A DNA stretch of 64,000 nt from contig JAFEEG010000010.1 of the NCBI GenBank assembly GCA_018241225.1, forward strand, positions 372,001 to 436,000, read 5' to 3'. This document shows, piece by piece, positions 54,124 to 62,679 of this stretch. How positions within the stretch are numbered: position 1 is the first letter of the stretch; each line of letters opens with the position of its first letter. The notes under the pieces were generated by a model, which saw nothing but the letters and a program-made list of their open reading frames with translations, was not told where the DNA came from and made no database searches. The DNA is from Pseudomonadota bacterium. Its GTDB lineage: Bacteria; Pseudomonadota; Gammaproteobacteria; Burkholderiales; Burkholderiaceae_C. A program made the translations under genes and the position numbers.

Positions 54124-54631
54124 GGCCGAATTGACAGGCATGGCCGGCGGGACAGGACGCGCCCGGCACCGCCAGTTCGAAGTCGTCGTCATTGCGCGCG
54201 CGCCACGCCACCATGACGCCCAGCAGGCGCGGCTGCGTCCCGGCCTGCGCCTCGGGGGAATCGAACACCGTGGCGTCGCCGTCCGGCAGCGCGCGGGCAA
54301 CTTCGGATTTCCATTGGGCGAGATCCCATCGGACCAGTTGGTCCGTTGCGCAGGTCTGGGCCTCGCAATCGACGTCGGCCGCAGGCGTGGTGCGCCAAGC
54401 CATGCGGTAGCCGGCGAGTTCGTTGAAGCCCCGGGGGTTGGCGCGCACGCGCTCTGCCAGGTCGTCGATCAGGTGCAGGGCCTGTGCGCGTCGCAGCGCG
54501 CTTTCGCTGTCGGCCTGCGTGCGCAACTGCATGTAGACAAGTGTCAGGAGCGCGCCGCCCAGGACAGTGAGCGCGACCAGTGCCTCGAGCAGGGCGGCGC
54601 CTCTTGTTGTGCGGTTGCGCAGGCTCAGCAT
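54110..54631 (-). CDS. pilV: Minor pilin PilV
   Basis: A 173-residue prepilin with cleavage RTTRG/AALLEALVALTVLGGALL (Gly11, Glu16 at +5). Its soluble domain (HLIDDLAERVRANPRGFNELAGYRM) matches PilV. The start ATG 54631 overlaps the correct-frame end of fimT as ATGCTGA, so its translation would be coupled to fimT if that gene were intact. The longer frame upstream (from 54877) is read through the wrong frame of fimT. Confidence 0.9.
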   Translation of the reverse strand: MLSLRNRTTRGAALLEALVALTVLGGALLTLVYMQLRTQADSESALRRAQALHLIDDLAERVRANPRGFNELAGYRMAWRTTPAADVDCEAQTCATDQLVRWDLAQWKSEVARALPDGDATVFDSPEAQAGTQPRLLGVMVAWRARNDDDFELAVPGASCPAGHACQFGHVHP

Positions 54632-55166
54632 CCGGAGTCGCCGGCATCGTCGGCGGTGATACGAATCCGGCCGCCCGCCGAGATGGCGATCGTGCGTGCC
54701 GAGGTGCGCGAGCACACCTTGAAGCTCAGTGCGCCCAACCCGGCGAGTTCGCCCCAGGCATCGAACCTGAGGGCGCCCAGGCTGCTGGTCTGGACGATCT
54801 CCAGGCCCGAGGGTGGTTGGCCGACGAAAGCAGCTCGTCGGCCTCGTCGCGTTTGCCGTTTTCATTGGCGTCGACAAAGGCTGCCCAGCCGCAGTCCCAA
54901 TGCGAATTGCCCGAGCCAGCCGTGCAACCCTCCAGGTTGGACCGTGCGAGCGTGACGCCCCCTCCGCGCCGGAAGGCCTCTGCCCGCGCCGTGTAGAGGC
55001 TGCTGGTCAGCGTGTCGGCCGCGTTGCGCACCTTCCAGCGATCGGAAATGGCCGCAAAGCTCGGGGCGGCCAGGGCGATGAGCAATGCAAGCACGCAGCC
55101 GGCAACCAGCAATTCCAGCAGCACCAGACCGCGCGTGCGAATGGGCGCTTGGCTGCGCGCTTGCAT
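54625..55166 (-). pseudogene. fimT: Minor pilin FimT/GspH, broken by a frameshift
   Basis: The N-terminal part (55166 down to about 54830) is a good FimT: cleavage TRG/LVLLELLVAGCVLALL with Glu at +5, then AISDRWKVRNAADTLTSSLYTARAEAFRRGGGVTL and CGWAAFVDANENG. After ADELLSSA the reading frame leaves the family and stops at 54726. The missing C-terminus (LGALRFDAWGELAGLGAL, FKVCSRTSARTIAI, DDAGDSGC) is encoded in the -1 frame and ends at 54625, overlapping pilV. So one base appears lost near 54815-54830. It may be a real mutation, a sequencing error or, less likely, programmed slippage. Confidence 0.82.
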
Positions 55167-55295
55167 CGTCTCTTCCTCTCCCTATTTCTGGACGCATCCT
55201 AGGCGCCCAGGTCTTGGGTCGGCACGCGCCACCGCCTGTCGGTCGATTTCGGCCGGCGAAAGGTGGTTCGATGGAGGATGGAGACTTTTAAACGA

Positions 55296-55320
55296 ATTTG
55301 CCACCGAATTGGTGGCAAAT
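55296..55320. promoter_or_regulatory. Perfect 10-base inverted repeat between nrdR and fimT
   Basis: ATTTGCCACC-N5-GGTGGCAAAT lies 21 bases past the nrdR stop (minus strand) and 129 bases before fimT. It is followed on the minus strand only by TTCGTTT, so it is a weak intrinsic terminator for glyA-nrdR or, given its symmetry, an operator for the pilin operon. The rest of the gap 55167-55341 shows nothing else clear. Confidence 0.55.
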
Positions 55321-55341
55321 GATGCGAGCTGTTCGCTGTTG

Positions 55342-55785
55342 TTAGATGTCCCGCAACAACTGTCGGAACTCGTCAACGTCCTCGAAACTTCGGTAGACCG
55401 AGGCGAAGCGGACATAGGCCACCTTGTCCATCCGCTTGAGTTCGCGCATGACCAGTTCGCCCAGCTTGTTGGATTCGATCTCGCGCAGCCCGCTGGCCAG
55501 CAGCTTCTGCTCTATGCGCAGCAGCGCGTTGTCGATCTGCTCGATGCTCACCGGCCGCTTGCGCAGTGCCAGTGCCATCGATGCGCGCACCTTCGTCGCG
55601 TCGAAGTCGGCCCGGCGGCCATCCTTTTTCACGACGGCCGGGAAGGTGACTTCCGGCCGTTCGTAGGTGGTAAAGCGCTTGTCGCATGCACCGCATTGCC
55701 GACGGCGGCGCACGAAGTCGCCGTCTTCGGAAATGCGCGTTTCGACGACCTGCGTGTCGCCATGGCCGCAAAAAGGACACTTCAT
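55342..55785 (-). CDS. nrdR: Transcriptional repressor NrdR
   Basis: A 147-residue regulator of ribonucleotide reductase genes. The zinc ribbon has Cys3, Cys6, Cys31 and Cys34 (MKCPFCG, QCGACD), followed by an ATP-cone domain (about 48-138; [20 protein letters not shown]). It is 19 bases downstream of glyA, a common proteobacterial pair. No ribonucleotide reductase gene or clear NrdR box occurs in the window. Confidence 0.98.
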   Translation of the reverse strand: MKCPFCGHGDTQVVETRISEDGDFVRRRRQCGACDKRFTTYERPEVTFPAVVKKDGRRADFDATKVRASMALALRKRPVSIEQIDNALLRIEQKLLASGLREIESNKLGELVMRELKRMDKVAYVRFASVYRSFEDVDEFRQLLRDI

Positions 55786-55804
55786 GCGGCGCGCTCCCTG
55801 CCGG

Positions 55805-57049
55805 TCAGCGGTAGACGGGGAAGCGGCTGGTCAGGGCATTGACCTTGGCGCGCACCGCCGCGATGTTGGCCGCGTCGCGCGGGTTGTCCAGCACGTCGGC
55901 GATCAGGTTGGCCGTGATGCGCGCTTCCTCGTCCTTGAAGCCGCGGGTGGTCATGGCGGGGGTGCCAACGCGCACGCCGCTGGTGACCATCGGCTTTTCC
56001 GGGTCGTTGGGGATGGCGTTCTTGTTGATGGTCATGTGGGCGTCGCCCAGCACGGCCTCGGCTTCCTTGCCGGTGATGCCCTTGGCGCGCAGGTCGACCA
56101 GCATGACGTGGCTCTGCGTGCCACCCGAGACGATGCGCAGGCCGCGCGACGTGAGCGTTTCGGCCACGATCTCGGCGTTCTTGACCACCTGTTGCTGGTA
56201 GGTCTTGAACTCGGGCGAGAGCGCTTCCTTGAAGGCCACCGCCTTGGCGGCGATGACGTGCATCAGCGGGCCGCCCTGCAGGCCGGGGAAGATGGCGCTG
56301 TTGATGGCCTTCTCGTGCTGCGACTTCATCAGGATGATGCCGCCGCGCGGGCCGCGCAGGCTCTTGTGGGTGGTGGAGGTGACCACGTCGGCGTGCGGCA
56401 CGGGGTTGGGGTACACGCCCGCGGCGATCAGGCCGGCGTAGTGGGCCATGTCGACCATGAAGATGGCACCAACGTCCTTTGCAACCTTGGCAAAACGCTC
56501 GAAGTCGATGCGCAGCGAGTAGGCCGAGGCGCCAGCGATGATGAGCTTGGGCATGTGCTCATGCGCCTTGCGCTCCATCGCGTCGTAGTCGATCTCTTCC
56601 TTCTCGTTCAGGCCGTAGCTCACCACGTTGAACCACTTGCCGCTCATATTGAGAGGCATGCCGTGGGTCAGGTGGCCGCCTTCGGCCAGGCTCATGCCCA
56701 TGATGGTGTCGCCGGGCTTGAGGAAGGCCAGCATGACGGCCTCGTTGGCAGAGGCGCCGCAATGGGGCTGCACGTTGGCAGCGTCGGCACCGAAGATCTG
56801 CTTGACGCGCTCGATGGCCAGCTGCTCGACCACGTCCACGTGCTCGCAGCCACCGTAGTAGCGCTTGCCGGGGTAGCCCTCGGCGTACTTGTTGGTCAGC
56901 TGGGTGCCCTGGGCGGCCATGACGGCCGGGGAAGCATAGTTCTCGCTGGCGATCAGCTCGATGTGTTCTTCCTGGCGCTTGTGCTCGGCCTGAATGGCGG
57001 CCCAGACTTCAGGATCGGTCTCGTTGACCAGGATGTTGCGTTGGTACAT
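55805..57049 (-). CDS. glyA: Serine hydroxymethyltransferase
   Basis: A 414-residue PLP enzyme that converts serine and tetrahydrofolate to glycine and methylene-tetrahydrofolate. Motifs include [32 protein letters not shown] and the Schiff-base Lys229 in [14 protein letters not shown]. The 235-base leader holds a ZTP (pfl) riboswitch, fitting its one-carbon role. A gaagga ribosome site lies shortly before ATG 57049. It is followed by nrdR. Confidence 0.98.
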   Translation of the reverse strand: MYQRNILVNETDPEVWAAIQAEHKRQEEHIELIASENYASPAVMAAQGTQLTNKYAEGYPGKRYYGGCEHVDVVEQLAIERVKQIFGADAANVQPHCGASANEAVMLAFLKPGDTIMGMSLAEGGHLTHGMPLNMSGKWFNVVSYGLNEKEEIDYDAMERKAHEHMPKLIIAGASAYSLRIDFERFAKVAKDVGAIFMVDMAHYAGLIAAGVYPNPVPHADVVTSTTHKSLRGPRGGIILMKSQHEKAINSAIFPGLQGGPLMHVIAAKAVAFKEALSPEFKTYQQQVVKNAEIVAETLTSRGLRIVSGGTQSHVMLVDLRAKGITGKEAEAVLGDAHMTINKNAIPNDPEKPMVTSGVRVGTPAMTTRGFKDEEARITANLIADVLDNPRDAANIAAVRAKVNALTSRFPVYR

Positions 57050-57107
57050 GGCAGTCCTTCGGGAAGGTTCTTAAGGCGTCGGATCCCTGTTTACGCTCAA
57101 ACAAGGG

Positions 57108-57240
57108 CTGCCCAGGCGAACGGCTGAACACCCGCAGATGCAGGTGGCACGCTTCCCAGTGGTTTTCCCACGTCAGCGCAAGCGTTCCGGCGAGAACCTG
57201 ATGGTTTGCGGAGCGCGGCGCCTATCGCCAGTCGCGTACG
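57108..57240 (-). ncRNA. ZTP (pfl-motif) riboswitch upstream of glyA
   Basis: Read on the minus strand the glyA leader has the pfl-motif core. GACTGGCG (57226-57233) comes after GTACGC, which can pair with GCGTGC after the second block. GTGGGAAAACCACTGGGAAGCG (57150-57171) forms the hairpin and GGGAAGCG ligand site. CGCCTGGGC (57110-57118) is the 3' pseudoknot strand. These match the published consensus, and glyA is a known target. ZTP/ZMP, signals of low 10-formyl-tetrahydrofolate, should raise glyA expression. A hairpin (57075-57106 region, CCCTTGTTT / AAACAGGG) follows before the ribosome site and may be the platform. Confidence 0.9.
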
Positions 57241-57284
57241 TCGCCGAGTTTATCCGAGCTCGGCGGCGCAGGTGCGCAAGAGGT

Positions 57285-58145
57285 TCAAGAATCGGCGGCG
57301 ACCATGGCCACCTTCTGGCCGCCCTCGGGGCCGGTCTTGGCGTCGGTCGTGGTGGGCGCCGCAGGCGCGGCGGGTTGCTGCACGCGCAGCGCGGGCGCCG
57401 CGGGCGTGATGGTGGGCACGTTGCGTCCGCCCGCGACCTGGCGCAGGCGCTCGTGTTCGGCCATGACCTTGGCCGCATAGCCGCCGTCGCTGGGCAGGTT
57501 GGCTGCGCCGACGTAGTAGCGCAGGCCGCCCTCGACGGACCCAGCGCGGGAGATGCATTCCATCAACACCTTCACGCCTACGCGCATGTTGGTGACCGGG
57601 TCGAAAGCCGTGAGAGTGCCGCCGGCGGGCTCGTACTTGTCGCCGTGCACGCGGGTCATGACCTGCATGAGGCCCTGGGCGCCGACCTGGCTCTGTGCAA
57701 AGGGGTTGAAGCTGGATTCGACGGCCACGATGGCCAGGATCAGGGTGGGGTCGAGCTTGGTGCGCTTGCCCAGGTCGTAGGCCTCGGCCACCAGCACGCT
57801 CAGCGGCTCGGCAGCCACGCTGTATTTCTTGCTCAGCCAATACGCGACAGCGGCCTGCTGCTTGGGCAGGTCTTGCGGAAGCGCAGCCGTGGTGCGCTCG
57901 ATGGCGCTGGGCTCCAGGTCCACCATCGGGGCTTCGGGCACCGGGCGGCGCGACTGGAGCCAGCCCATGAGCTGCTCCTCGCCGGACTGGCGCAGGTCGG
58001 GCCGTGCCACCAGCGCAAGCGCGGCGAACACGGTGGCCAGGCCAAGCAGGGCAAAGCCGTTGTGGGTAATTTCGAAAAAGCCGTCGGCCACGTCGGACAC
58101 AACGGTCCGCAGCCCTTGGGCTGTGGCTGATAACGCCTGTTTCAT
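57285..58145 (-). CDS. Membrane-anchored lytic transglycosylase (SLT domain)
   Basis: A 286-residue protein with one N-terminal helix (about 29-47, NGFALLGLATVFAALALVA) and a periplasmic goose-lysozyme-like SLT domain (about 115-245). The catalytic Glu143 is in AIVAVESSFNPFA, followed by GAQGLMQVM and the substrate segment GLRYYVGAANLPSDGGYAAKV. The tail is Ala/Pro-rich. It would cleave peptidoglycan glycan strands. An aggaag ribosome site precedes ATG 58145, and a sigma-70 promoter about 210 bases upstream gives it a long leader. Confidence 0.92.
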   Translation of the reverse strand: MKQALSATAQGLRTVVSDVADGFFEITHNGFALLGLATVFAALALVARPDLRQSGEEQLMGWLQSRRPVPEAPMVDLEPSAIERTTAALPQDLPKQQAAVAYWLSKKYSVAAEPLSVLVAEAYDLGKRTKLDPTLILAIVAVESSFNPFAQSQVGAQGLMQVMTRVHGDKYEPAGGTLTAFDPVTNMRVGVKVLMECISRAGSVEGGLRYYVGAANLPSDGGYAAKVMAEHERLRQVAGGRNVPTITPAAPALRVQQPAAPAAPTTTDAKTGPEGGQKVAMVAADS

Positions 58146-58353
58146 CGCTCTTCCTTTCTTATGCAGCGTCCGATACCGACGCCACTCGAAAGTGGCAGCA
58201 GAGACAGGCGGCGCGCGGATTGGTAACTATCAGGTCCGCGCGAGAGTGGGGAGTAAGAGCGCGGTCGCCTGATATTCAGCTTGTGATCAAAAAGTTCGCA
58301 AGCGGCGGATTCAATGAAGCCCGGTGCAAGACTGGCACGTCAGGGCAGCGGGG

Positions 58354-58382
58354 ATTCTAGGAGGGCCTACATACCCGGTCAA
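58354..58382 (-). promoter_or_regulatory. Sigma-70-type promoter for the transglycosylase gene
   Basis: On the minus strand TTGACC (58377-58382) and TAGAAT (58354-58359) are separated by exactly 17 bases, a strong match to the housekeeping consensus. Transcription would start near 58347, leaving a leader of about 200 bases before the ATG at 58145, in which I see no recognised riboswitch. Confidence 0.75.
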
Positions 58383-58397
58383 GAATATAGATATTCT
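58382..58397. promoter_or_regulatory. AT-rich palindrome AGAATAT-AG-ATATTCT beside the promoter
   Basis: A perfect 7-base dyad touches the -35 hexamer of the transglycosylase promoter, within an AT-rich patch (about 58376-58425) that stands out from the GC-rich surroundings. It may be an activator or repressor site, or act as an UP element. Confidence 0.5.
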
Positions 58398-58439
58398 ACT
58401 TCATTGCAAAAAGTATCTTATGTGCAGTCTGGAAAAGAC

Positions 58440-58723
58440 CTTGAATCGAATCCTCCCAGCCCATTGAAAACTCGATTTGCAATGGCTTCGAAGCGCGCCT
58501 AACCTACGGATGCCTGAACGTTTCAGGCGCTCGCCAAGGTCCGGCAGCCAAGGGGTATCTCATCTCGCGGCACCGCGGTCGCGGCCTAAGCGGTGGCAAT
58601 CTCTTGCTGCCAGCGCGTGCGGAACGAATCCACTTCCGCTCGGGCGAAAAGATGGCATGAGCCTGGGGCTCGCCATCGAGCCCGGTTGCACGACGTCCAG
58701 TCAGCAACCGGGCTTTCTTTTTT
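58440..58723 (+). ncRNA. Candidate structured RNA or leader upstream of the DUF748 gene
   Basis: No gene occupies this stretch, but on the plus strand it is full of stem-loops: CCATTG-N13-CAATGG (58461-58485), GCCTGAA-CGT-TTCAGGC (58512-58528), CGGAA/TTCCG (58620-58638) and GATGGC..GAGCC-TGG-GGCTC-GCCATC (58651-58677). It ends in a perfect terminator (58679-58723). Because the upstream gene is divergent, that terminator must serve a plus-strand RNA starting inside the gap. It could be a small RNA or an attenuator for the DUF748 gene. The 5' end is not defined; no known RNA family is recognised. Confidence 0.5.
58679..58723 (+). terminator. Strong intrinsic terminator, 31 bases before the DUF748 start
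   Basis: AGCCCGGTTGC and GCAACCGGGCT form a perfect 11-base stem with a 14-base loop, followed by TTTCTTTTTT on the plus strand only. It therefore ends plus-strand transcription within the gap in front of the DUF748 gene. Confidence 0.88.
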
Positions 58724-58754
58724 CTCCATTGCATTTGCGGCACACTCGCCGCCA

Positions 58755-61700
58755 ATGAAAGCTGTCACTCTCAAAGAACTCCAAGAAAACAAGTGGGTCC
58801 GGCGCGGGGTTGTCGCCCTGGCAGTTCTCCTCACGCTATGGGCCATAGCGTGGGCCGCGGTGCCGCCCATCCTGAAGAGCCAGGTGCAGAAGATCGCCAG
58901 CGAGAAGCTGGGCCGGCAAGTCACCTTGGGGGAGGTCAGCTTCAAGCCCTGGACGCTGGAGCTGGCGGTGAACGACCTGCGCATCGCCAGCGCGGACGGC
59001 AGCCACTCGGAAGTGGACATAGGCCGGCTCTACGTCGACGCCGAGCTGCAGTCGATCCTGCGGCTGGCGCCGGTGGTGGATGCGGTCACCATCGAGCGGC
59101 CCAAGCTCAGTGTCGCGCGCAACAAGGACGGCAGCTATGACTTCGACGACATCCTCAAGCGCCTGGCCAGCGAACCCGAAAAGCCCAAGGCCGAGCCCGC
59201 GCGCTTTGCCATCTACAACATCCAGATCATTGGCGGCGAGGCCGACTTCGACGACCAGGCCATCGGGCTCAAGCATGAGTTGCGCGAGCTGACGCTGCGC
59301 GTTCCCTTCCTGAGCAGCTTTGCCTCGCAGCGCGACGTGAAGGTGCAACCCAAGCTGGCCTTCAAGCTCAATGGCAGTGCCTTCGATTCAGATGCCGAGG
59401 CCACCCCATTTGCCGAGGTACGTGCGGCCGACGGCCGGGTGCGCATTACCGACCTGGACCTGTCGGGTTTTCTCAAGTACGCGCCGCGCGATCAACTGGC
59501 CAAGCTGGCCGGCGGCAAGCTCGACGCCGATCTGAAGGTCGACTTCAAGCAGGGGGCGGCGGAAGGGCTGGTCATCACGGGCCAGGTGGAGTTTCGGGAC
59601 ACCAAGGTGCTGGATGCCCGCGAAAAGGACCTGCTGGCCTTCGAGTCGCTCAAGCTCGGCTTGGCCAACGTGCGGCCGCTGGAGGGTCTCGTTCACCTGA
59701 GCGAGGTGGCGCTCAAGGCGCCGAACCTGGCAATCACCCGGCAGGCCAACGGCAGGCTCAACCTGCAGCCGGTCGATCCGGCCGAAAGCGCCGGCAAGGC
59801 GCCGGAAGTCTCCAGGCCCGTGGCCGAGGCGGCCAAGGGCGCGGTCGAGAAGAAGACCTGGACGATACAGGTCGACAAGATCGACCTGCAGGCCGGCAAG
59901 GCCGCCTGGCGCGACGAGACCCTGGCGCCTGCCGCCGTTGCGGAGCTGGGGCAGCTGGACCTTCACGCCGAGGGGGTGGCCTGGCCCATGGAAAAGCCCG
60001 CGTCCTTCAACGGCTCCACCGTCCTGGGCGGCGGCACCATCAAGTTCAAGGGCGAGGCGACCGACAAGCAGGCGAAGGTGGAAACCGAGATCGGTGAGCT
60101 GCCGCTGTCGGTGGCGGCGCCCTACCTGGCGCAGCAACTCGAGCCCACGGTCAACGGCAAGCTGGGCGGCAAGATCGAGCTGGCCTGGAACAACCCCGAG
60201 CTGCAGGTCAACGTCACGCAGTTTTCGGTGGATGGCCTGGCACTGGCCCAGGGCAAGGCTTCGCTGGCCAGTGTTGGCCGCCTCGAAGTGGCTGATGCCA
60301 AGGTCGATCTGTCCAAGCGCACGGTGAGCGTGGCCAGCCTCAGCGTGAGCAAGCCGCAGGTCAAGGTCGAACGCGGCAGCGACAAGCGGTGGATGTTCGA
60401 GAGCTGGCGCAAGTCGGCGGCTGCGCCCAATGGCGCGAAGCCCGCGCCTGCCAAGGGCAATGGCAACGGCAAAGCAAACGGTGGCGCGGACAGCGCTGCC
60501 TGGCAGGTTTCGCTCGCCAGCCTGTCGGTGGACGGCGGCGTGGTCGGCTTCAGCGACAAGGCCAATGAAAAGACGCCGGTCGAGGTGGAGTTCAACAACC
60601 TGGGCGTGAAGGCGCAGCAGCTGACGCTGGACGGCACCAAGGCCTCGCCCATCGAGGTGTCGGGCCGAATTGCCTCGGGGCGGCGCGCCGATCCGGGCCG
60701 CTTCTCGTACAAGGGAAAGATCGCGCTCAAGCCCATGGCCACCGAGGGCCAGGTCGACCTGAACTCGCTGCCGGTGCATGCCTTCAAGGCCTACTTTGCC
60801 GACCAGGCGCCCAACGTCGACCTGCGCCGCTTCTATCTCAGCTATAAGGGCAGCGTGCAATACGCCGCCGAGTCGGCCGGCCCCAAGGTGAGCCTGGCCG
60901 GCGATACCGCGCTGGAAGACGTGCGGGTCAACAGCGCGTTGCTGGCCCAGGTCGGCGGGCCGCGCGAGAGCGGTGCCAGCCGGTTGCTGTCCTGGAAGTC
61001 GCTCACGCTGCGTGGCGTCAAGTTCAACATGGTGCCCAGCAAGCCGTTCTCCCTGGACGTGCGCGACACCGCGCTGGTCGACCTGTTTGCCCGCGTGGTC
61101 ATCGACGAGACCGGAACGCTGCACCTGCAGGACCTGGCCAGCCGGCAACCGATCGACATCGGCAAGCCCGGGGACGCCAAGACCGATGGCCAGCCGGCCC
61201 AACCCGCTCAGCCAGCACAGACCCGCAAGAAGCTGTTCGGCAGCGGAACGGTCACCAAGTCGCCCCAGCCGGTGGCGCCGGGCGGCCGCTCCGCACCCGC
61301 CGAGCTCATGGTGGGTGGCGACGCCGCGCCGAAGGCTGCCGCGGCCACGCCGGCGCCTGCGGCGGCCGATACCGGCCCCAAGCCGACGATCAATTTCGGG
61401 CCGATCGCGCTGGTCAATGCGCGCATCGACTTCAACGACCACTTCATCAAGCCCAACTATTCGGCGGACCTGAGCGAACTCACGGGCAAGCTCAGCGCCT
61501 TCTCCTCTCAGCCGGTGGACGGCAAGGCGGCCTTGGCCGACCTGGAACTGCGCGGCAAGGCGCAGCAGACGGCGTCGCTGGAGATCACCGGCAAGCTCAA
61601 TCCGCTGGCCAAGCCGCTGGAACTCGACGTCACCGCGAAGATGCGAGACCTGGAACTCGCGCCCCTGTCGCCTTATTCGGGGCGCTACGTGGGCTACGGC

Positions 61701-62582
61701 ATCGAGCGCGGCAAGCTGAGCGTGGACCTCAACTACAAGGTCGAGCCCGACGGGCGCCTCACGGCGACCAACAAGCTGGTGCTCAACCAGCTCACCTTCA
61801 GCGAAGAGCAGGTGCCGGGGGCCGAGCGCACCTTGCCGGTGAAGTTCGCCATGGCGCTGCTGGCCGACCGCAACGGCGTGGTGGACATCGACCTGCCGCT
61901 GTCGGGCTCCATCAACGACCCGCAGTTCAGCCTGGCGCCCCTGATCTGGAAGGGCATCGTCAACCTCATCGTCAAGGCGGTGACTTCGCCGGTGGCCCTG
62001 TTCACCGGCGGAGGCGGCGGCTCGGGCGGCGAATCGAACATCATCGCCTTCGACGCGGGCAGCGACGACCTCACGCCGCAAGCCAAGGAAAGCCTGGACA
62101 AGGTCGCCAAGGCGCTGACCGAACGCCCCACCTTGCGCATGACGGTGGTGGGCACGGCCGACCTCGAGAAGGAACGCAGCGCCTACCAGCGCCAGCGCCT
62201 GCGCGAGATGGCACAGGCCGAGAAGCGCCGCGACGCGGTGCGCGCCGGCAAGCCTGCAGACCAGGTCAGCCCGGTGACCGATGCCGAGTATCCGGAGCTG
62301 ATCACCTCCGTCTACAAGCGCGCCGATTTCAGCAAGCCGCGCAACATGGTGGGGCTCACCCGCAGCCTGCCGATCAAGGAAATGGAAGACCTGCTCATCG
62401 CCAACATGACGGTGAACGAGGAGTCGATCCGCAACCTGGCGGTGCAGCGCGGCGTGGTCGTGCGCGACTACCTGCTCGAGCAGAAATTGCCGGCCGAGCG
62501 CCTGTTCCTGGGCGCGGTGAATACCAAGGCCAGCGGCAACGACTGGAAGCCCGGCGCCGAGCTCAAACTCGACGCGCGTTGA
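58755..62582 (+). CDS. Large DUF748/AsmA-like envelope protein with OmpA-like C-terminal segment
   Basis: A 1275-residue protein with one N-terminal membrane helix (about 17-36, RGVVALAVLLTLWAIAWAAV) and a long periplasmic, beta-rich AsmA-type body (LGRQVTLGEVSFKPWTLELAVNDLRI; repeated VSLASLSV-like strands). Linkers rich in Ala/Pro/Gly lie near 555-580 and 815-875. The last 185 residues look like a split OmpA fold (IIAFDAGSDDLTPQAKESLD, then VVVRDYLLEQKLPAERLFLG). AsmA-clan proteins are linked to lipid transport between membranes. ATG 58755 follows a small hairpin (58737-58752) and has no clear ribosome site. Confidence 0.88.
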   Translation: MKAVTLKELQENKWVRRGVVALAVLLTLWAIAWAAVPPILKSQVQKIASEKLGRQVTLGEVSFKPWTLELAVNDLRIASADGSHSEVDIGRLYVDAELQSILRLAPVVDAVTIERPKLSVARNKDGSYDFDDILKRLASEPEKPKAEPARFAIYNIQIIGGEADFDDQAIGLKHELRELTLRVPFLSSFASQRDVKVQPKLAFKLNGSAFDSDAEATPFAEVRAADGRVRITDLDLSGFLKYAPRDQLAKLAGGKLDADLKVDFKQGAAEGLVITGQVEFRDTKVLDAREKDLLAFESLKLGLANVRPLEGLVHLSEVALKAPNLAITRQANGRLNLQPVDPAESAGKAPEVSRPVAEAAKGAVEKKTWTIQVDKIDLQAGKAAWRDETLAPAAVAELGQLDLHAEGVAWPMEKPASFNGSTVLGGGTIKFKGEATDKQAKVETEIGELPLSVAAPYLAQQLEPTVNGKLGGKIELAWNNPELQVNVTQFSVDGLALAQGKASLASVGRLEVADAKVDLSKRTVSVASLSVSKPQVKVERGSDKRWMFESWRKSAAAPNGAKPAPAKGNGNGKANGGADSAAWQVSLASLSVDGGVVGFSDKANEKTPVEVEFNNLGVKAQQLTLDGTKASPIEVSGRIASGRRADPGRFSYKGKIALKPMATEGQVDLNSLPVHAFKAYFADQAPNVDLRRFYLSYKGSVQYAAESAGPKVSLAGDTALEDVRVNSALLAQVGGPRESGASRLLSWKSLTLRGVKFNMVPSKPFSLDVRDTALVDLFARVVIDETGTLHLQDLASRQPIDIGKPGDAKTDGQPAQPAQPAQTRKKLFGSGTVTKSPQPVAPGGRSAPAELMVGGDAAPKAAAATPAPAAADTGPKPTINFGPIALVNARIDFNDHFIKPNYSADLSELTGKLSAFSSQPVDGKAALADLELRGKAQQTASLEITGKLNPLAKPLELDVTAKMRDLELAPLSPYSGRYVGYGIERGKLSVDLNYKVEPDGRLTATNKLVLNQLTFSEEQVPGAERTLPVKFAMALLADRNGVVDIDLPLSGSINDPQFSLAPLIWKGIVNLIVKAVTSPVALFTGGGGGSGGESNIIAFDAGSDDLTPQAKESLDKVAKALTERPTLRMTVVGTADLEKERSAYQRQRLREMAQAEKRRDAVRAGKPADQVSPVTDAEYPELITSVYKRADFSKPRNMVGLTRSLPIKEMEDLLIANMTVNEESIRNLAVQRGVVVRDYLLEQKLPAERLFLGAVNTKASGNDWKPGAELKLDAR

Positions 62583-62615
62583 GCGCTCGCCCCGGGTCGG
62601 TCAAAATGGAGGGCT

Positions 62616-62634
62616 GCGCCGGAAATTCCGGCGC
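62616..62634 (+). terminator. Perfect palindrome GCGCCGGAA-A-TTCCGGCGC after the DUF748 gene
   Basis: A 9-base perfect stem with a single-base centre lies 34 bases past the DUF748 stop and is followed by GTTTCCATTT. It is a plausible terminator with a poor T-run, or an operator for the DUF349 gene starting 46 bases later. A real hairpin would need a larger loop by opening the inner pairs. Confidence 0.5.
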
Positions 62635-62679
62635 GTTTCCATTTGTGTATTCCAGAGATCCACCAGAAGACTTCTCGCT

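Noticed and set aside
58440..58723. 6S RNA, SRP RNA, RNase P RNA or tmRNA in the gap before the DUF748 gene
   Set aside because: None of the conserved core sequences of these RNAs could be found, and the ends do not form the expected closing stems.
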